Below are positions 44,557-53,742 of a DNA stretch of 64,000 nucleotides, in pieces. A model generated the notes under the pieces. It saw nothing but the letters and a program-made list of their open reading frames with translations. It did not search any database and had not been told where the DNA came from. A program made the translations under genes and the position numbers. Source of the stretch: Rhizorhabdus sp049889055 (GTDB lineage: Bacteria; Pseudomonadota; Alphaproteobacteria; Sphingomonadales; Sphingomonadaceae); NCBI RefSeq assembly GCF_049889055.1, contig NZ_JBLTWO010000005.1:1-64000 (forward strand). Reading direction: 5' to 3'. How positions within the stretch are numbered: the first letter of the stretch is position 1; each line of letters begins with the position of its first letter.

Positions 44557-45285
44557 TCAATCGTCTTTTGCCTCGTCGGGGGCATCGTCGAAACGGCGCA
44601 GCTTCCACCCCTGCGCGGCGATCCGGCGCATCGCCGGCAGATCGGTCACCACCAGCGCGTTGCCGCGCGTCACGACCAGCTTCTCCCGCTTGAAATCGCG
44701 CAGCACGCGGTTCACCGACTGGCGTGTGCCACCGACCATCAGCGCCAACTCGCTTTGGCTGATCGGCCGCGAAAAACCGTGGCCGCCGGGCACCGCCACC
44801 CCGAACATGTCGATCGCGCCGAGGATCCGCTGTGCGAGGCGGCAGGACAGCTCGTCGAAGGCAAAGCCCGCAAAATAGTCGCTCAGCAGCCGCATGTGGC
44901 GCGACAGCAGGCGGAGCAGAGCATCATTCAGCGAAGGATGGACGCGACGGAGCTCATCGAGAGTCCTGCGCGAATACACTTCGAGTTCGACATCCTCATA
45001 GGCCTCGGCGGTCTGCGGCCGGGGTTCGTCGTCGACGATCGTGCTGGTACCGAAACTGTCGCCCGGCTGGAACAGTTGAAACAGAAGTTCGCGCCCATCG
45101 CGCTGCATCACCGACAGGCGGACGACGCCGTTGACGATGCGGAACATCTCGTCACCTGCATCGCCCTGCGCATAGATGGTGGCGCCGGCAGGCAGACGGC
45201 GGGTTCGCGCCGCAGCCGCCAATGCGGCGCGTGCATCAGCGCTCAGCCACTGGGTGAAGTCGAATGTGGCAAGCCCACCGCTCAT
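44557..45285 (-). CDS. Crp/Fnr family transcriptional regulator
   Basis: This is a 242-residue protein: an N-terminal cyclic-nucleotide-binding beta-roll (YAQGDAGDEMFRIVNGVVRLS, GDSFGTSTIVDD) and a C-terminal HTH (SQSELALMVGGTRQSVNRVLRDFKRE). There are no Fnr-type N-terminal cysteines for an iron-sulfur cluster. The recognition helix carries Q instead of the CRP/FNR Glu, consistent with a target other than TGTGA. The palindrome TGTCGCA-TA-TGCGACA lies in the gap to the divergent 2-oxoacid oxidoreductase gene and is the likely site. It leads the SDR gene. Confidence 0.93.
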   Translation of the reverse strand: MSGGLATFDFTQWLSADARAALAAAARTRRLPAGATIYAQGDAGDEMFRIVNGVVRLSVMQRDGRELLFQLFQPGDSFGTSTIVDDEPRPQTAEAYEDVELEVYSRRTLDELRRVHPSLNDALLRLLSRHMRLLSDYFAGFAFDELSCRLAQRILGAIDMFGVAVPGGHGFSRPISQSELALMVGGTRQSVNRVLRDFKREKLVVTRGNALVVTDLPAMRRIAAQGWKLRRFDDAPDEAKDD

Positions 45286-45403
45286 GCCGCCGCAGCCAGC
45301 AGGCGTCGCGATGCCCTCTGCTCCAGCGCTGCGATCTCATGTTTCTGCGCCAAATTGGCCTCCTCCCTTTCCGCGAATCATAGAAGTCGACGGCCTCCAA
45401 CAC

Positions 45404-45419
45404 TGTCGCATATGCGACA
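45404..45419. promoter_or_regulatory. Perfect 16-bp palindrome between crp-like and ior-like genes
   Basis: TGTCGCATATGCGACA is fully symmetrical and sits 55 bp before the ATG at 45474. Length and half-site spacing fit a Crp/Fnr dimer site. Confidence 0.7.
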
Positions 45420-45473
45420 ATCGAATGACCCTTAAGCTGATACTAGCTTCCAGCATCTGCCGGAGAGAATGCG

Positions 45474-48400
45474 ATGATCGGCCTTGACGACAAATGGGAG
45501 GTGCGCAGCGGCCGCATCCTCGTCAGCGGAACGCAGGCGATCGGGCGCGTCCTTCTCGGTCAGGCCTGGCTCGACCGCCGCGACGGCTTGCGCACCGCCG
45601 GCTATGTCACGGGCTATCGCGGCTCGCCGCTCGGCAATGTCGACACCATGCTCTGGTCGATCGGCCAGCGGCTTGAAGCCTCCGATGTCTGTTTCCAGCC
45701 AGGGGTGAACGAGGACCTCGCGGCGACGGCGGTGGCGGGGACGCAGCAGATCGACCAGATTCCCGGCGCACGCTTCGAGGGAGTATTCTCGGCCTGGTAC
45801 GGCAAGGGGCCCGGAGTCGACCGCTCGCTCGATGCCATCCGGCACGGCAATTATGCCGGCGCCCACGCCAAGGGCGGGGTCGTACTCTTCTATGGCGACG
45901 ACCATGCCGGCAAGTCGTCGACCGTCGCTTTTCAGAGCGAACAGTCGATGGCCGCCTGCATGGTGCCGATTCTCTATCCGGCACATGCCGGCGAGATCGA
46001 GCATTTCGGGCTGCACGCCATCGCCCTGTCGCGGCACAGCGGTTCCTGGGTCGCCGTAAAATGCGTCAACGAGGTGGTCGAGCAGACCGCAACCGTCGAT
46101 GTCGACCTGCCCGCCTTCCGCCCCGTCTTGCCGGCGGTCGATAGCGCGCCGCCCGAGGGGCTGCATGCCGGACGCCGCCCGTTCAATCCGCTGCGCGCCG
46201 AGCAGATCGTGGTCGAGCATCGCCTGCCGGCGGTGCTGTCCTATGTCCGGGCCAATGGGCTCGATCGCGCCATCTTCCGCGCCGAACGCCCACGACTGGC
46301 CATCGCGGCGGCGGGCAAGAGCTTCGCCGACGTCCGCCAGGCGCTCGACCTGCTCGGCCTCGACGACGAGGCCGCTGCCTCTGCCGGGCTGTCGCTGTAC
46401 AAGATCGGCTACCTCTGGCCGCTCGACGGGGAGAGCCTTGCGGCCTTTGCCGATGGGCATGAGGCGCTGCTGGTGGTCGAGGAGAAAAAGAGCTTCGTCG
46501 AACAGCAACTGGCGTCCGCCCTCGTCAATCGCCCGACCGCACCGGCTTTGCTCGGCAAGCGCGACGCGCAGGGCCACACGCTTTTCTCGTCCACCCTGCC
46601 GCTCGACCCCGGCGACATTGCCCGTGCGATCGCGCGTCTCGCGGGTCTGGTGGACGCCCCCGCCCCGTCCGCCCCCGCTGTGGCGGCGAACGCCGACCTC
46701 CGCCGCAGCCCCTATTTCTGCTCGGGCTGCCCGCACAGCCGGTCAACGCGCATTCCCGAGGGCAGCCTCAGCATGACCGGCATCGGTTGCCACACCATGG
46801 CCAATTTCGTCCGGCCCGACGAAGCGCTGCTCCCCACCCAGATGGGCGGCGAAGGCAGCAACTGGCTCGGCCTCGCACCGTTCACCGATACGCCGCACAT
46901 GTTCCAGAATATGGGCGACGGGACCTATTATCATTCGGGCCTGCTGGCGATCCGCGCCGCCGTCGCCTCGGGCGCAAACATCACCTACAAGATCCTTTAC
47001 AACGACGCCGTGGCAATGACGGGCGGCCAGCCGGTCGACGGTCCGCTGTCGGTCGCCGAAATCGCGCAGCAGGTGCACGCCGAAGGCGTAGTGGATATCG
47101 TCATTCTCAGCGACAATCCCGACCATCACCGGGCGGATTGCGGCTTCCCGGCGGGCGTCACGATCGGCCACCGCGACGACCTCGACAGCGTCCAGCGGCG
47201 GCTGCGCGAGGTGACCGGCTGCTCGGTCCTGATCTACGAACAGACCTGCGCCGCCGAGAAGCGCCGCCGCCGCAAGCGCGGGACGATGGCGGACCCGGCC
47301 AAGCGGATGGTCATCGCGCCCGAGGTCTGCGAGGGCTGCGGCGACTGCTCGGTCCAGTCGACCTGCGTCAGCATCGTGCCGCGCGAGACCGCCCTGGGTA
47401 CCAAGCGCGCGATCGACCAGTCGAGCTGCAACAAGGATTATAGCTGCAACGAGGGCTTCTGCCCGTCCTTCGTCACGGTGAAGGGCGCGGCGCCCCGCAA
47501 GCCGGCCGCGGTCGCGCTGTCCGAAGAGCTGTTCGCCGACATGCCCGTCCCCGCCGTGCGATCGGGGGCGAGCAGCATGATGATCGCGGGCATCGGCGGG
47601 ACCGGCGTCATCACCGTCGGCGCGGTGCTGGCAATGGCCGCGCATATCGAGGGGCGCGCCGCGTCCGCCTTCGACATGACCGGCCTGGCGCAGAAGAATG
47701 GCGCGGTGTTCAGCCATCTGCGCTTCGCCGACGATCCCGCGCAATTGCACAGCCAGCGGCTCGGTGAGGGCGAGGCCGACCTGCTGCTCGCCTTCGACCT
47801 CGTCGCCGCGCTGTCGGCCGAAGCGGTGCGCAGCCTGCACAAGGGCCGCACGCGGGCGCTGGCCAATGCCGGTGTCGTTCCAACCGTCGCCTTCCAGTTT
47901 CAGCGCGACTTCCGGCTGGAGCCCGCAATCCTGCTTGCCCGCCTGCGCAAGCAACTCGGCGACGACGCCGTCGATCCGTTCGACGCCAATGGCATGGCGG
48001 TCGGACTGATGGGCGACAGCATCGCCGCCAACATGCTGATGGTCGGCCGCGCGGCGCAGGCGGGGCTGCTGCCGGTTGGGGTCGATGCGATCGAGACGGC
48101 GATCCGACTCAACGGCGTGGCGGTCTCGCTCAACCTCACCGCGTTTCGCCTCGGCCGCCTGTCGGTCCATGCCCCCGATCGGCTTCCGTCCATCGCCCCT
48201 CAGGACGCGGGGACGCCGCCCGAGACGCTCGAGGCGATCGTCGATCTCCATGCAGGTCGGCTCACCGCCTATCAGAGCGAGCGGCTTGCCGAGCGCTACC
48301 GCGCGGTCGTCGCACGGGTCGCCACGGTCGAACGAGATAAGACACCCGGATCAGATGGGATCGCCCGGATCGTCGCCCGCCAGTTCGGCCGGCTGTTGGC

Positions 48401-48893
48401 CATCAAGGACGAATATGAGGTCGCCCGGCTGCTAAGCGACCCCGCCCTTCTCGCAGAACTCCGCGAGGGTTTCGCCGATGGTGCCGCACTCAGCTTCAAC
48501 CTCGCGCCGCCGCTGCTCAGCCGGCCCGGCCTGAACGGTCGGCCGCGCAAGCGGGAGATTTCGGCGCGCATCGCCCTGCCCCTGTTTCGCCTGCTCAAAC
48601 GCCTGCGCGGCCTGCGCGGCACGCCGCTCGACATCTTCGGCTGGACCGCCGAGCGCCGGGCGGAGCGGCAATTGGTCGCGGAATATGAGGCGCTGGTCGA
48701 GCGCGTCGTCTCAACGCTGACACCGGCCCGCGCCGATGCCGCCGCAGAGCTGCTGTCGCTTGTCGCCGAGGTCCGTGGTTTCGGACCGGTCAAGCTGGCC
48801 GCTATGAAGCGCTATGCCGACCGCGTCGCCGCTGCCGAGGCCGTCTATAGCGGTGCGGCAACGGTAGAACGACAAGCCGTCACAACAGCCTGA
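45474..48893 (+). CDS. Fused 2-oxoacid:ferredoxin oxidoreductase (indolepyruvate type)
   Basis: This is a 1139-residue protein that joins all parts of an IorA/IorB-type enzyme. The N-terminal pyrimidine/TPP domain has GYVTGYRGSPLGNVD, then a TPP-binding domain with IGCHTMANF and MGGEGSNWLG. A 4Fe-4S module (CEGCGDCSVQSTC; CNKDYSCNEGFCPS) lies near residues 619-665. The gamma domain (GIGGTGVITVGAVLAMAAHIEG) is C-terminal. It converts a 2-oxoacid plus CoA to acyl-CoA, CO2 and reduced ferredoxin. Related fusions act on arylpyruvates and branched oxoacids in aerobes. GGAGAG precedes ATG 45474. Its neighbours suggest a role in processing a keto acid from the cluster substrate. Confidence 0.9.
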   Translation: MIGLDDKWEVRSGRILVSGTQAIGRVLLGQAWLDRRDGLRTAGYVTGYRGSPLGNVDTMLWSIGQRLEASDVCFQPGVNEDLAATAVAGTQQIDQIPGARFEGVFSAWYGKGPGVDRSLDAIRHGNYAGAHAKGGVVLFYGDDHAGKSSTVAFQSEQSMAACMVPILYPAHAGEIEHFGLHAIALSRHSGSWVAVKCVNEVVEQTATVDVDLPAFRPVLPAVDSAPPEGLHAGRRPFNPLRAEQIVVEHRLPAVLSYVRANGLDRAIFRAERPRLAIAAAGKSFADVRQALDLLGLDDEAAASAGLSLYKIGYLWPLDGESLAAFADGHEALLVVEEKKSFVEQQLASALVNRPTAPALLGKRDAQGHTLFSSTLPLDPGDIARAIARLAGLVDAPAPSAPAVAANADLRRSPYFCSGCPHSRSTRIPEGSLSMTGIGCHTMANFVRPDEALLPTQMGGEGSNWLGLAPFTDTPHMFQNMGDGTYYHSGLLAIRAAVASGANITYKILYNDAVAMTGGQPVDGPLSVAEIAQQVHAEGVVDIVILSDNPDHHRADCGFPAGVTIGHRDDLDSVQRRLREVTGCSVLIYEQTCAAEKRRRRKRGTMADPAKRMVIAPEVCEGCGDCSVQSTCVSIVPRETALGTKRAIDQSSCNKDYSCNEGFCPSFVTVKGAAPRKPAAVALSEELFADMPVPAVRSGASSMMIAGIGGTGVITVGAVLAMAAHIEGRAASAFDMTGLAQKNGAVFSHLRFADDPAQLHSQRLGEGEADLLLAFDLVAALSAEAVRSLHKGRTRALANAGVVPTVAFQFQRDFRLEPAILLARLRKQLGDDAVDPFDANGMAVGLMGDSIAANMLMVGRAAQAGLLPVGVDAIETAIRLNGVAVSLNLTAFRLGRLSVHAPDRLPSIAPQDAGTPPETLEAIVDLHAGRLTAYQSERLAERYRAVVARVATVERDKTPGSDGIARIVARQFGRLLAIKDEYEVARLLSDPALLAELREGFADGAALSFNLAPPLLSRPGLNGRPRKREISARIALPLFRLLKRLRGLRGTPLDIFGWTAERRAERQLVAEYEALVERVVSTLTPARADAAAELLSLVAEVRGFGPVKLAAMKRYADRVAAAEAVYSGAATVERQAVTTA

Positions 48894-49994
48894 TCAGCCG
48901 CGGAGACCGGCTTTCCGCAAGCGGGGGAGCACGTCGCGCTCGACCCGGTGCATGCCGTCGATCGCATCGACGAAGCTCATGATCACCCCGTCGAGCCCGG
49001 CGCGCGACAAGGCGAGCAACCGCTCCGCGACGCTGTCGGGCGAGCCGATCAGGGGGAAGCCCGATCCGAGCACGGCGTTGCGGCGCAGGAAGGCCATCTG
49101 CTCGCTGCCCTCCGCGACCTTGTTCTCGCGCGCCAGCGTGCCCACAAAGCTGTCGATCGCGGCCTGGTCGGCGCAGGCCTCGGTATAATGTCTATACAAT
49201 AGATCGGCATCGCCGTCGCTGTCGCGCAGGATCGTCGGTGCGTTCGTCCAGACCTGGATCTCCTTGCCGAACTGCTCGCGCGCCAGCGCCTTATACTGGC
49301 CGATCTGCTCGGCCCAGGCCGCCTCGTCGGCGCCGAACAGGCCGATCAGCCCGATATCGCTGTTCGCCGCCGCGAAGCGCATGCCGGTCGGCGAGAAACC
49401 CGCATTCATGATCGGAACCGATCTACGCACCGGCTGCGGGCGCGACAGCGCCTTCTTCATCGCGAAATGCCGGCTCTGAACGTCGAACTCGGCATCCGCC
49501 GACCAGAGCCGACGGACGATGGCGAGCCATTCGGCGAGATAGACATAGCGCTGCTCATGATCGAGCAGGTCGATGCCGAACATGTCGAACTCGCGCCGGT
49601 TCCAGCCGCCGACCACGTTCATGGCAAATCGGCCGCGCGCTATATGGTCGACCGTCGCCGCCTGCTTGGCGACGATCAGCGGGTGGACGGTCGGCGCGTG
49701 CGTCGTGGCGAACACGCCGATGCGCCGCGTGGCCTGCGCGATCCCCGCCGCGAAAGTGAAAGGCTCGAACACCGCATTCGACGGATGGTCGAAAGCATCG
49801 TCGACATAGCCCTTCCACCGCGCGATCGGGACGAACGCCTCCAGCCCCGCATCGTCCGCCATGCGGGCGAGCCTGACGCAGGCGTCCCAGTCGCCCGCGA
49901 ACATGTCGGGCGCCGTGGTCAGCGCCGACAGCGTGTTCATGCAGAACAGGCCGAGCTTCAGCCGGTTCGGCCCGAACACGGGATGGTTGCTCAT
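48894..49994 (-). CDS. LLM-class flavin-dependent monooxygenase
   Basis: This is a 366-residue luciferase-like (FMNH2-using) monooxygenase. ATHAPTVHPLIVAKQAATVDHIARGRFAMNVVGGWNRREFDMFG resembles RutA, SfnG and DszA relatives. The C-terminus (GSPDSVAERLLALSRAGLDGVIMSF) is standard. I use ATG 49994 (MSNHP) instead of TTG 50012. No flavin reductase gene is nearby. It is the last gene of the Fe-ADH/TetR/ligase operon and abuts the converging ior-like gene without a gap. Confidence 0.92.
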   Translation of the reverse strand: MSNHPVFGPNRLKLGLFCMNTLSALTTAPDMFAGDWDACVRLARMADDAGLEAFVPIARWKGYVDDAFDHPSNAVFEPFTFAAGIAQATRRIGVFATTHAPTVHPLIVAKQAATVDHIARGRFAMNVVGGWNRREFDMFGIDLLDHEQRYVYLAEWLAIVRRLWSADAEFDVQSRHFAMKKALSRPQPVRRSVPIMNAGFSPTGMRFAAANSDIGLIGLFGADEAAWAEQIGQYKALAREQFGKEIQVWTNAPTILRDSDGDADLLYRHYTEACADQAAIDSFVGTLARENKVAEGSEQMAFLRRNAVLGSGFPLIGSPDSVAERLLALSRAGLDGVIMSFVDAIDGMHRVERDVLPRLRKAGLRG

Positions 49995-50045
49995 ATCGTC
50001 GTCCTCTCCCAAAGACCGCCCACGTCCCGCCGGCCTCGCGCCCGA

Positions 50046-51680
50046 TCAGCCTTTGAACACCTCGCGGCGCACGCGCATCCCGGCCTTCTCGCGGTCCCAG
50101 GTATCGGCGGTGATGCCCTCCTGCCGCAGGTCCGCCTTCAGCACCTTGGCCGAAGGCGTCTTGGGCAGTTCGTCGAGAATGCGGATGTAGCGGGGCACCA
50201 TGAAATAGGGCATCTTCTCGATCAGGAAGGCGGCGAGATGCTCGACGTCGATCGTGCAACCGGGCACCGGCGCCACGATCACCATCACCTCGTCCTCGGA
50301 GAATTCGCTCGGCACCGCGATCGCCGCGCATTCGCGGACATGCGGGTGTGCGCAGACCTCGACCTCGACCTCGAAGGAGGAGATATTCTCGCCGCGGCGG
50401 CGGATCGCGTCCTTCACCCGGTCGACGAAATAATAATAGCCGTCCTCGTCGCGTCGGAAGGCGTCGCCGGTGTGGAACCAGCCATTGGCCCAGGCCTTGG
50501 CGGTCGCTTCCGGGTTGCGGTTATAGCCGCTGTTCATCGCCCAGGGGCGGTCGGTGCGGACCAGCATCTCGCCGATGGCGCCCACCGGCACCTCGCAATC
50601 ATTGCCGTCGACCAGCCGCACTTCGACATGCGGTCGCACCTTGCCACAGGTGCCCCGCTTGACCGGATTGGCCTCCGACACGATCGGCGAGGAAATCTCG
50701 GTCATGTTGAAGATGGTGTAGATGTCGATCCCGAACCGCTCGGTAAAGGCCGGCGCGTCGTCGGTCAGCGGCACCATGAAGGCCTTGCGCACACCATGCG
50801 TCTTGTCCTCGGGCGACGGCGGCTGCTTCATCAGGAAGGTCGCCATGACGCCCAGCAGGAACACCATGGTCGACTGCGTCTTGCGGGCGATGTCCCAGAA
50901 ACGGTCGGTCGAGAAGGTTTCGATCACCGCGACCGACGCACCGCGCGCCAGCATCACGAAGGGCGGGCCCATGCCACCGATGTGGAAGATCGGCGCTACG
51001 CACATATAGCGGTCATCCTCGCCCACCATCGGCCAGGATTCGGGGCCGGCGTTCGAGAACATGTGGAGATAGGAGGACAGCACCCCCTTGGACGGGCCGG
51101 TGGTGCCGGAGGTGTAGATGATCGACTGGATGTCCCAGGGCTGGATCGGCCGGTCGAGCTCGCCGACATCGTCGCCGTCGAGATCGTCGAAGCGCGTCAC
51201 CGGCAGGCCGATATCCGGAACCGCTCCCTGGGTCGTCACGACCAGCTGGCGCAGTTCGGCGCAGTCGACCTCGGGCAGGCGCCCGACCAGATCGGGATGG
51301 ACGACCATCAGCGCCGCACCCGAATTGGACAGGACATGCGCCAGCAGATTGCCGCGATAGGCGGTGTTGAAGGGCACGAATACCGCGCCGAGATAGTTGA
51401 TCGCGTAGAAGGCGAGCAGCGCGTCGCGGCCGCTGGGCAGCCAGGCCGCGACGAAATCGCCCTGCTTGACGCCCAGCTTGCGCAATCCCGCCGCCTTGGC
51501 GCGGACGAGCCGACGGACGTCGGCGAAGCTCCACTCCTCGCCATCCTCGAAGATGACATGGGTCTTGTCGGCGCGCTCGACCGCCCAGCGATCGACAAGA
51601 TAGCGCAGCACGCACTCATCCCGATTGGGGATGCGCGGATCGGTGAAATCGCGCGGGCGCGCTGGTGCAGTGGTTGTCAT
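50046..51680 (-). CDS. Acyl-CoA synthetase (CaiC-like AMP-forming ligase)
   Basis: This is a 544-residue ANL-family ligase. The P-loop is IIYTSGTTGPSKGVL, A5 reads NMTEIS, A7 GWFHTGDAFRRDEDGYYYFVDR, A8 DAIRRRGENISSFEVE, and A10 PKTPSAKVLK with the adenylation Lys. The RRRGENIS form is typical of crotonobetaine/carnitine-CoA ligase relatives. GGAGGTATC before ATG 51680 gives the start. It should activate a carboxylic acid with CoA. A second ligase is encoded divergently 2 kb upstream. Confidence 0.93.
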   Translation of the reverse strand: MTTTAPARPRDFTDPRIPNRDECVLRYLVDRWAVERADKTHVIFEDGEEWSFADVRRLVRAKAAGLRKLGVKQGDFVAAWLPSGRDALLAFYAINYLGAVFVPFNTAYRGNLLAHVLSNSGAALMVVHPDLVGRLPEVDCAELRQLVVTTQGAVPDIGLPVTRFDDLDGDDVGELDRPIQPWDIQSIIYTSGTTGPSKGVLSSYLHMFSNAGPESWPMVGEDDRYMCVAPIFHIGGMGPPFVMLARGASVAVIETFSTDRFWDIARKTQSTMVFLLGVMATFLMKQPPSPEDKTHGVRKAFMVPLTDDAPAFTERFGIDIYTIFNMTEISSPIVSEANPVKRGTCGKVRPHVEVRLVDGNDCEVPVGAIGEMLVRTDRPWAMNSGYNRNPEATAKAWANGWFHTGDAFRRDEDGYYYFVDRVKDAIRRRGENISSFEVEVEVCAHPHVRECAAIAVPSEFSEDEVMVIVAPVPGCTIDVEHLAAFLIEKMPYFMVPRYIRILDELPKTPSAKVLKADLRQEGITADTWDREKAGMRVRREVFKG

Positions 51681-51718
51681 GATACCTCCAAATCCCCGAT
51701 GGGCCGGAGGCAGTTGGT

Positions 51719-52366
51719 TCAGGCGACGGCGATAAGCCGCAGACAGGCCTCGACCGCCTGGTCGACCACCATTTCCGCCGAACGTTTGCTGCCTGGCCGA
51801 TAGCAATAGGTTATCCAGCTGAGCAGGCCGCCGATCCAGACCGACATCGCGGCGGCGTCCGGGACGGTCACATCACCGTCGCGCACGCAATCGTCGATGA
51901 GCTTGCCGATCCGCAGGTCGAACTCGTGCCGCAGGCGCAGGATGCGCTGGGCATCGGTCCGCTCGAGGTTCATCATCTCGCGCTGGTACACGACCAGATA
52001 TTCGTGTCGCGCCACGATGATCTCCGCGACTTCGCGCAGAGACGCCTTGAGCAGGTCGATCGACGTGCGTTCGGTTTCCGCCATCCGGTCCAGCGCGGCC
52101 AGCGACTCCTTCACGCCCACTTCGCAGATCGCGCTGAGAATGGCGCTCTTGCCTTTGAAATAGGTGTAGAGGAACGGCTTGGTCGCGCTCAGTCGGTCCG
52201 CCAGCATCTCCAGCGTTGCCGCCTCATAGCCCTTCTCGAAGAACAGGGCGCTCGCTTCCTCGAGGATGCGGGCGCGCTTGAAGGCCACGACACCAGGCTT
52301 GATCTCGCGCCCCGTTCCGGGGGCGGAGGCCTGTTTCTTGACGGAGGCAGCGCTGGATCTGGTCAT
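51719..52366 (-). CDS. TetR family transcriptional regulator
   Basis: This is a 215-residue protein. The HTH (RILEEASALFFEKGYEAATLEMLADRLSATKPFLYTYFKGKSAIL) is clearly TetR type, with a helical ligand-binding domain behind. ATG 52366 overlaps the Fe-ADH stop by four bases, so the regulator is translated within its own target operon. It is the only TetR gene here and the best candidate to bind the TACYGNNNRGTATAT dyads at 43730, 53611 and 59818. Likely a repressor released by a CoA thioester or substrate. Confidence 0.95.
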   Translation of the reverse strand: MTRSSAASVKKQASAPGTGREIKPGVVAFKRARILEEASALFFEKGYEAATLEMLADRLSATKPFLYTYFKGKSAILSAICEVGVKESLAALDRMAETERTSIDLLKASLREVAEIIVARHEYLVVYQREMMNLERTDAQRILRLRHEFDLRIGKLIDDCVRDGDVTVPDAAAMSVWIGGLLSWITYCYRPGSKRSAEMVVDQAVEACLRLIAVA

Positions 52367-53541
52367 GCCGCTTTTCTTAGAATCTCCATGATGTCCGCTG
52401 GGGACCGGACCGGCCTCGGATTGGTCCTCCCCCATATATCAAGCATGGTATATTCGGCTACCCTCTGGAACTGGTCCTCCAATACGCCGACCTCCGAGAG
52501 CGTGCGCGGCATGCCCAATCCCCGGATGAAGGCGTCGAGGCTCTCCGACGCGGTCGCATGAGTGTTGCCGAGGCAGGCATTGATGCGGACCTGGCGGCTC
52601 GCATCATGCTCGGCATTCCACGCGAGCACATAAGGCGACATGACGCAGGAGCAGTGACCGTGCGGCACGTTGCAGGTACCGCCCAAGATATGCCCGATCG
52701 CGTGGCTCGCACCCATCGGAACCCCGCCGATGATCGAGATCATCGACTGCCAGGCGCCGATCTGGCATTTGAGCCGGCCTTCGAGATCGGACGGATCGGC
52801 CTTCACGCGAGGCAGGCCCTCCGCCAGCAGGCGCAGCGCATTGTCGGCAAGACCATCGGCGAAATCGTTCGACTGATAGGAGGCCAGCGTCTCGACCGCA
52901 TGATCGACCGAACGCACGCCGGTCGACAGCCACAGCCATTGCGGCGTGTGCACAGTGATCGCCGGATCGAGTACGACCATGATCGGCGCCATGTTGCGAT
53001 GCTCATAGCCCTGCTTGTGCATCGTGACTTCGTCGGTCGCACCCGACAGCGCGTTGAACTCGCCGCCCGACAGCGTCGTCGGCACGCAGATCACTCGGAT
53101 ATCGGGGCCGACCGTGATCGGGTTGATGACGTTGCCGGCATCGTCGACATAGGTCCGCAGCGGCTCGAACGCCTCGACGGTCCGCACGTCGTGCTTGATC
53201 AGCAGCGCAACAATCTTGGCCGCATCGGTGGCCGAACCGCCGCCGATCGAGACGATCAGATCGGCCCGTGCGTCGCGCGCGGCGTCGGCCGCCGCGAGCA
53301 CGTCCTTGCGCGGGGCGTGCGGGGCGATGCCACTGTAGGTCGCCGCATGACGGTCACCCAGCGCCGCCTCGATCTGCCTGATCTCATCGGTGTCGTTGCG
53401 CAATGTCGCCGAGGCGAGCAGGAACACGCGTCGCGCACCCATCGCCTCCGCCTGCGCGAGAATGGCGTCGCGGGCGGGCTGCCCGAACGTCACCTTCTCG
53501 GTCGCGGTGAATCCCATCTGGCCTGCGGTGACGCTGCTCAC
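52363..53541 (-). CDS. Iron-containing alcohol dehydrogenase (maleylacetate reductase-like)
   Basis: This is a 392-residue group III Fe-ADH. IVSIGGGSATDAAKIVAL is the nucleotide site; the metal ligands lie in VRSVDHAVE, GASHAIGHILGG and CNVPHGHCSCVM. It is close to alcohol dehydrogenases and maleylacetate reductases. GTG 53541 is preceded by GGAGGACCAG and is preferred to ATG 53517. It may oxidise an omega-hydroxy acid released after lactone opening. It starts an operon with TetR, ligase and LLM genes. Confidence 0.92.
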   Translation of the reverse strand: MSSVTAGQMGFTATEKVTFGQPARDAILAQAEAMGARRVFLLASATLRNDTDEIRQIEAALGDRHAATYSGIAPHAPRKDVLAAADAARDARADLIVSIGGGSATDAAKIVALLIKHDVRTVEAFEPLRTYVDDAGNVINPITVGPDIRVICVPTTLSGGEFNALSGATDEVTMHKQGYEHRNMAPIMVVLDPAITVHTPQWLWLSTGVRSVDHAVETLASYQSNDFADGLADNALRLLAEGLPRVKADPSDLEGRLKCQIGAWQSMISIIGGVPMGASHAIGHILGGTCNVPHGHCSCVMSPYVLAWNAEHDASRQVRINACLGNTHATASESLDAFIRGLGMPRTLSEVGVLEDQFQRVAEYTMLDIWGRTNPRPVRSPADIMEILRKAA

Positions 53542-53610
53542 CTGGTCCTCCTCCTCGCATCCACTCCGCCCGTTCGACCGGGCAGAAAAGATAGTGCCAC
53601 AGGGCGAACC

Positions 53611-53625
53611 TACTGTATAGTATAT
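53611..53625. promoter_or_regulatory. Shared 15-bp dyad between Fe-ADH and ligase genes (TetR operator candidate, site 2)
   Basis: TACTGTATAGTATAT on the plus strand. It overlaps AT-rich -10-like sequences in both directions (TATACT minus, TATAGT plus), so one operator could control both divergent operons. Confidence 0.6.
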
Positions 53626-53742
53626 TTTCGGACCGTTATTAAGTGCGGGCTTTGTGGCTTGCTTGACGGCCATAATACCCGTTGGTAGGCGATTGGCTTC
53701 GCGCGGCGGGCGACGATGATGCGCCAGGGAGGATCGGGGGCG

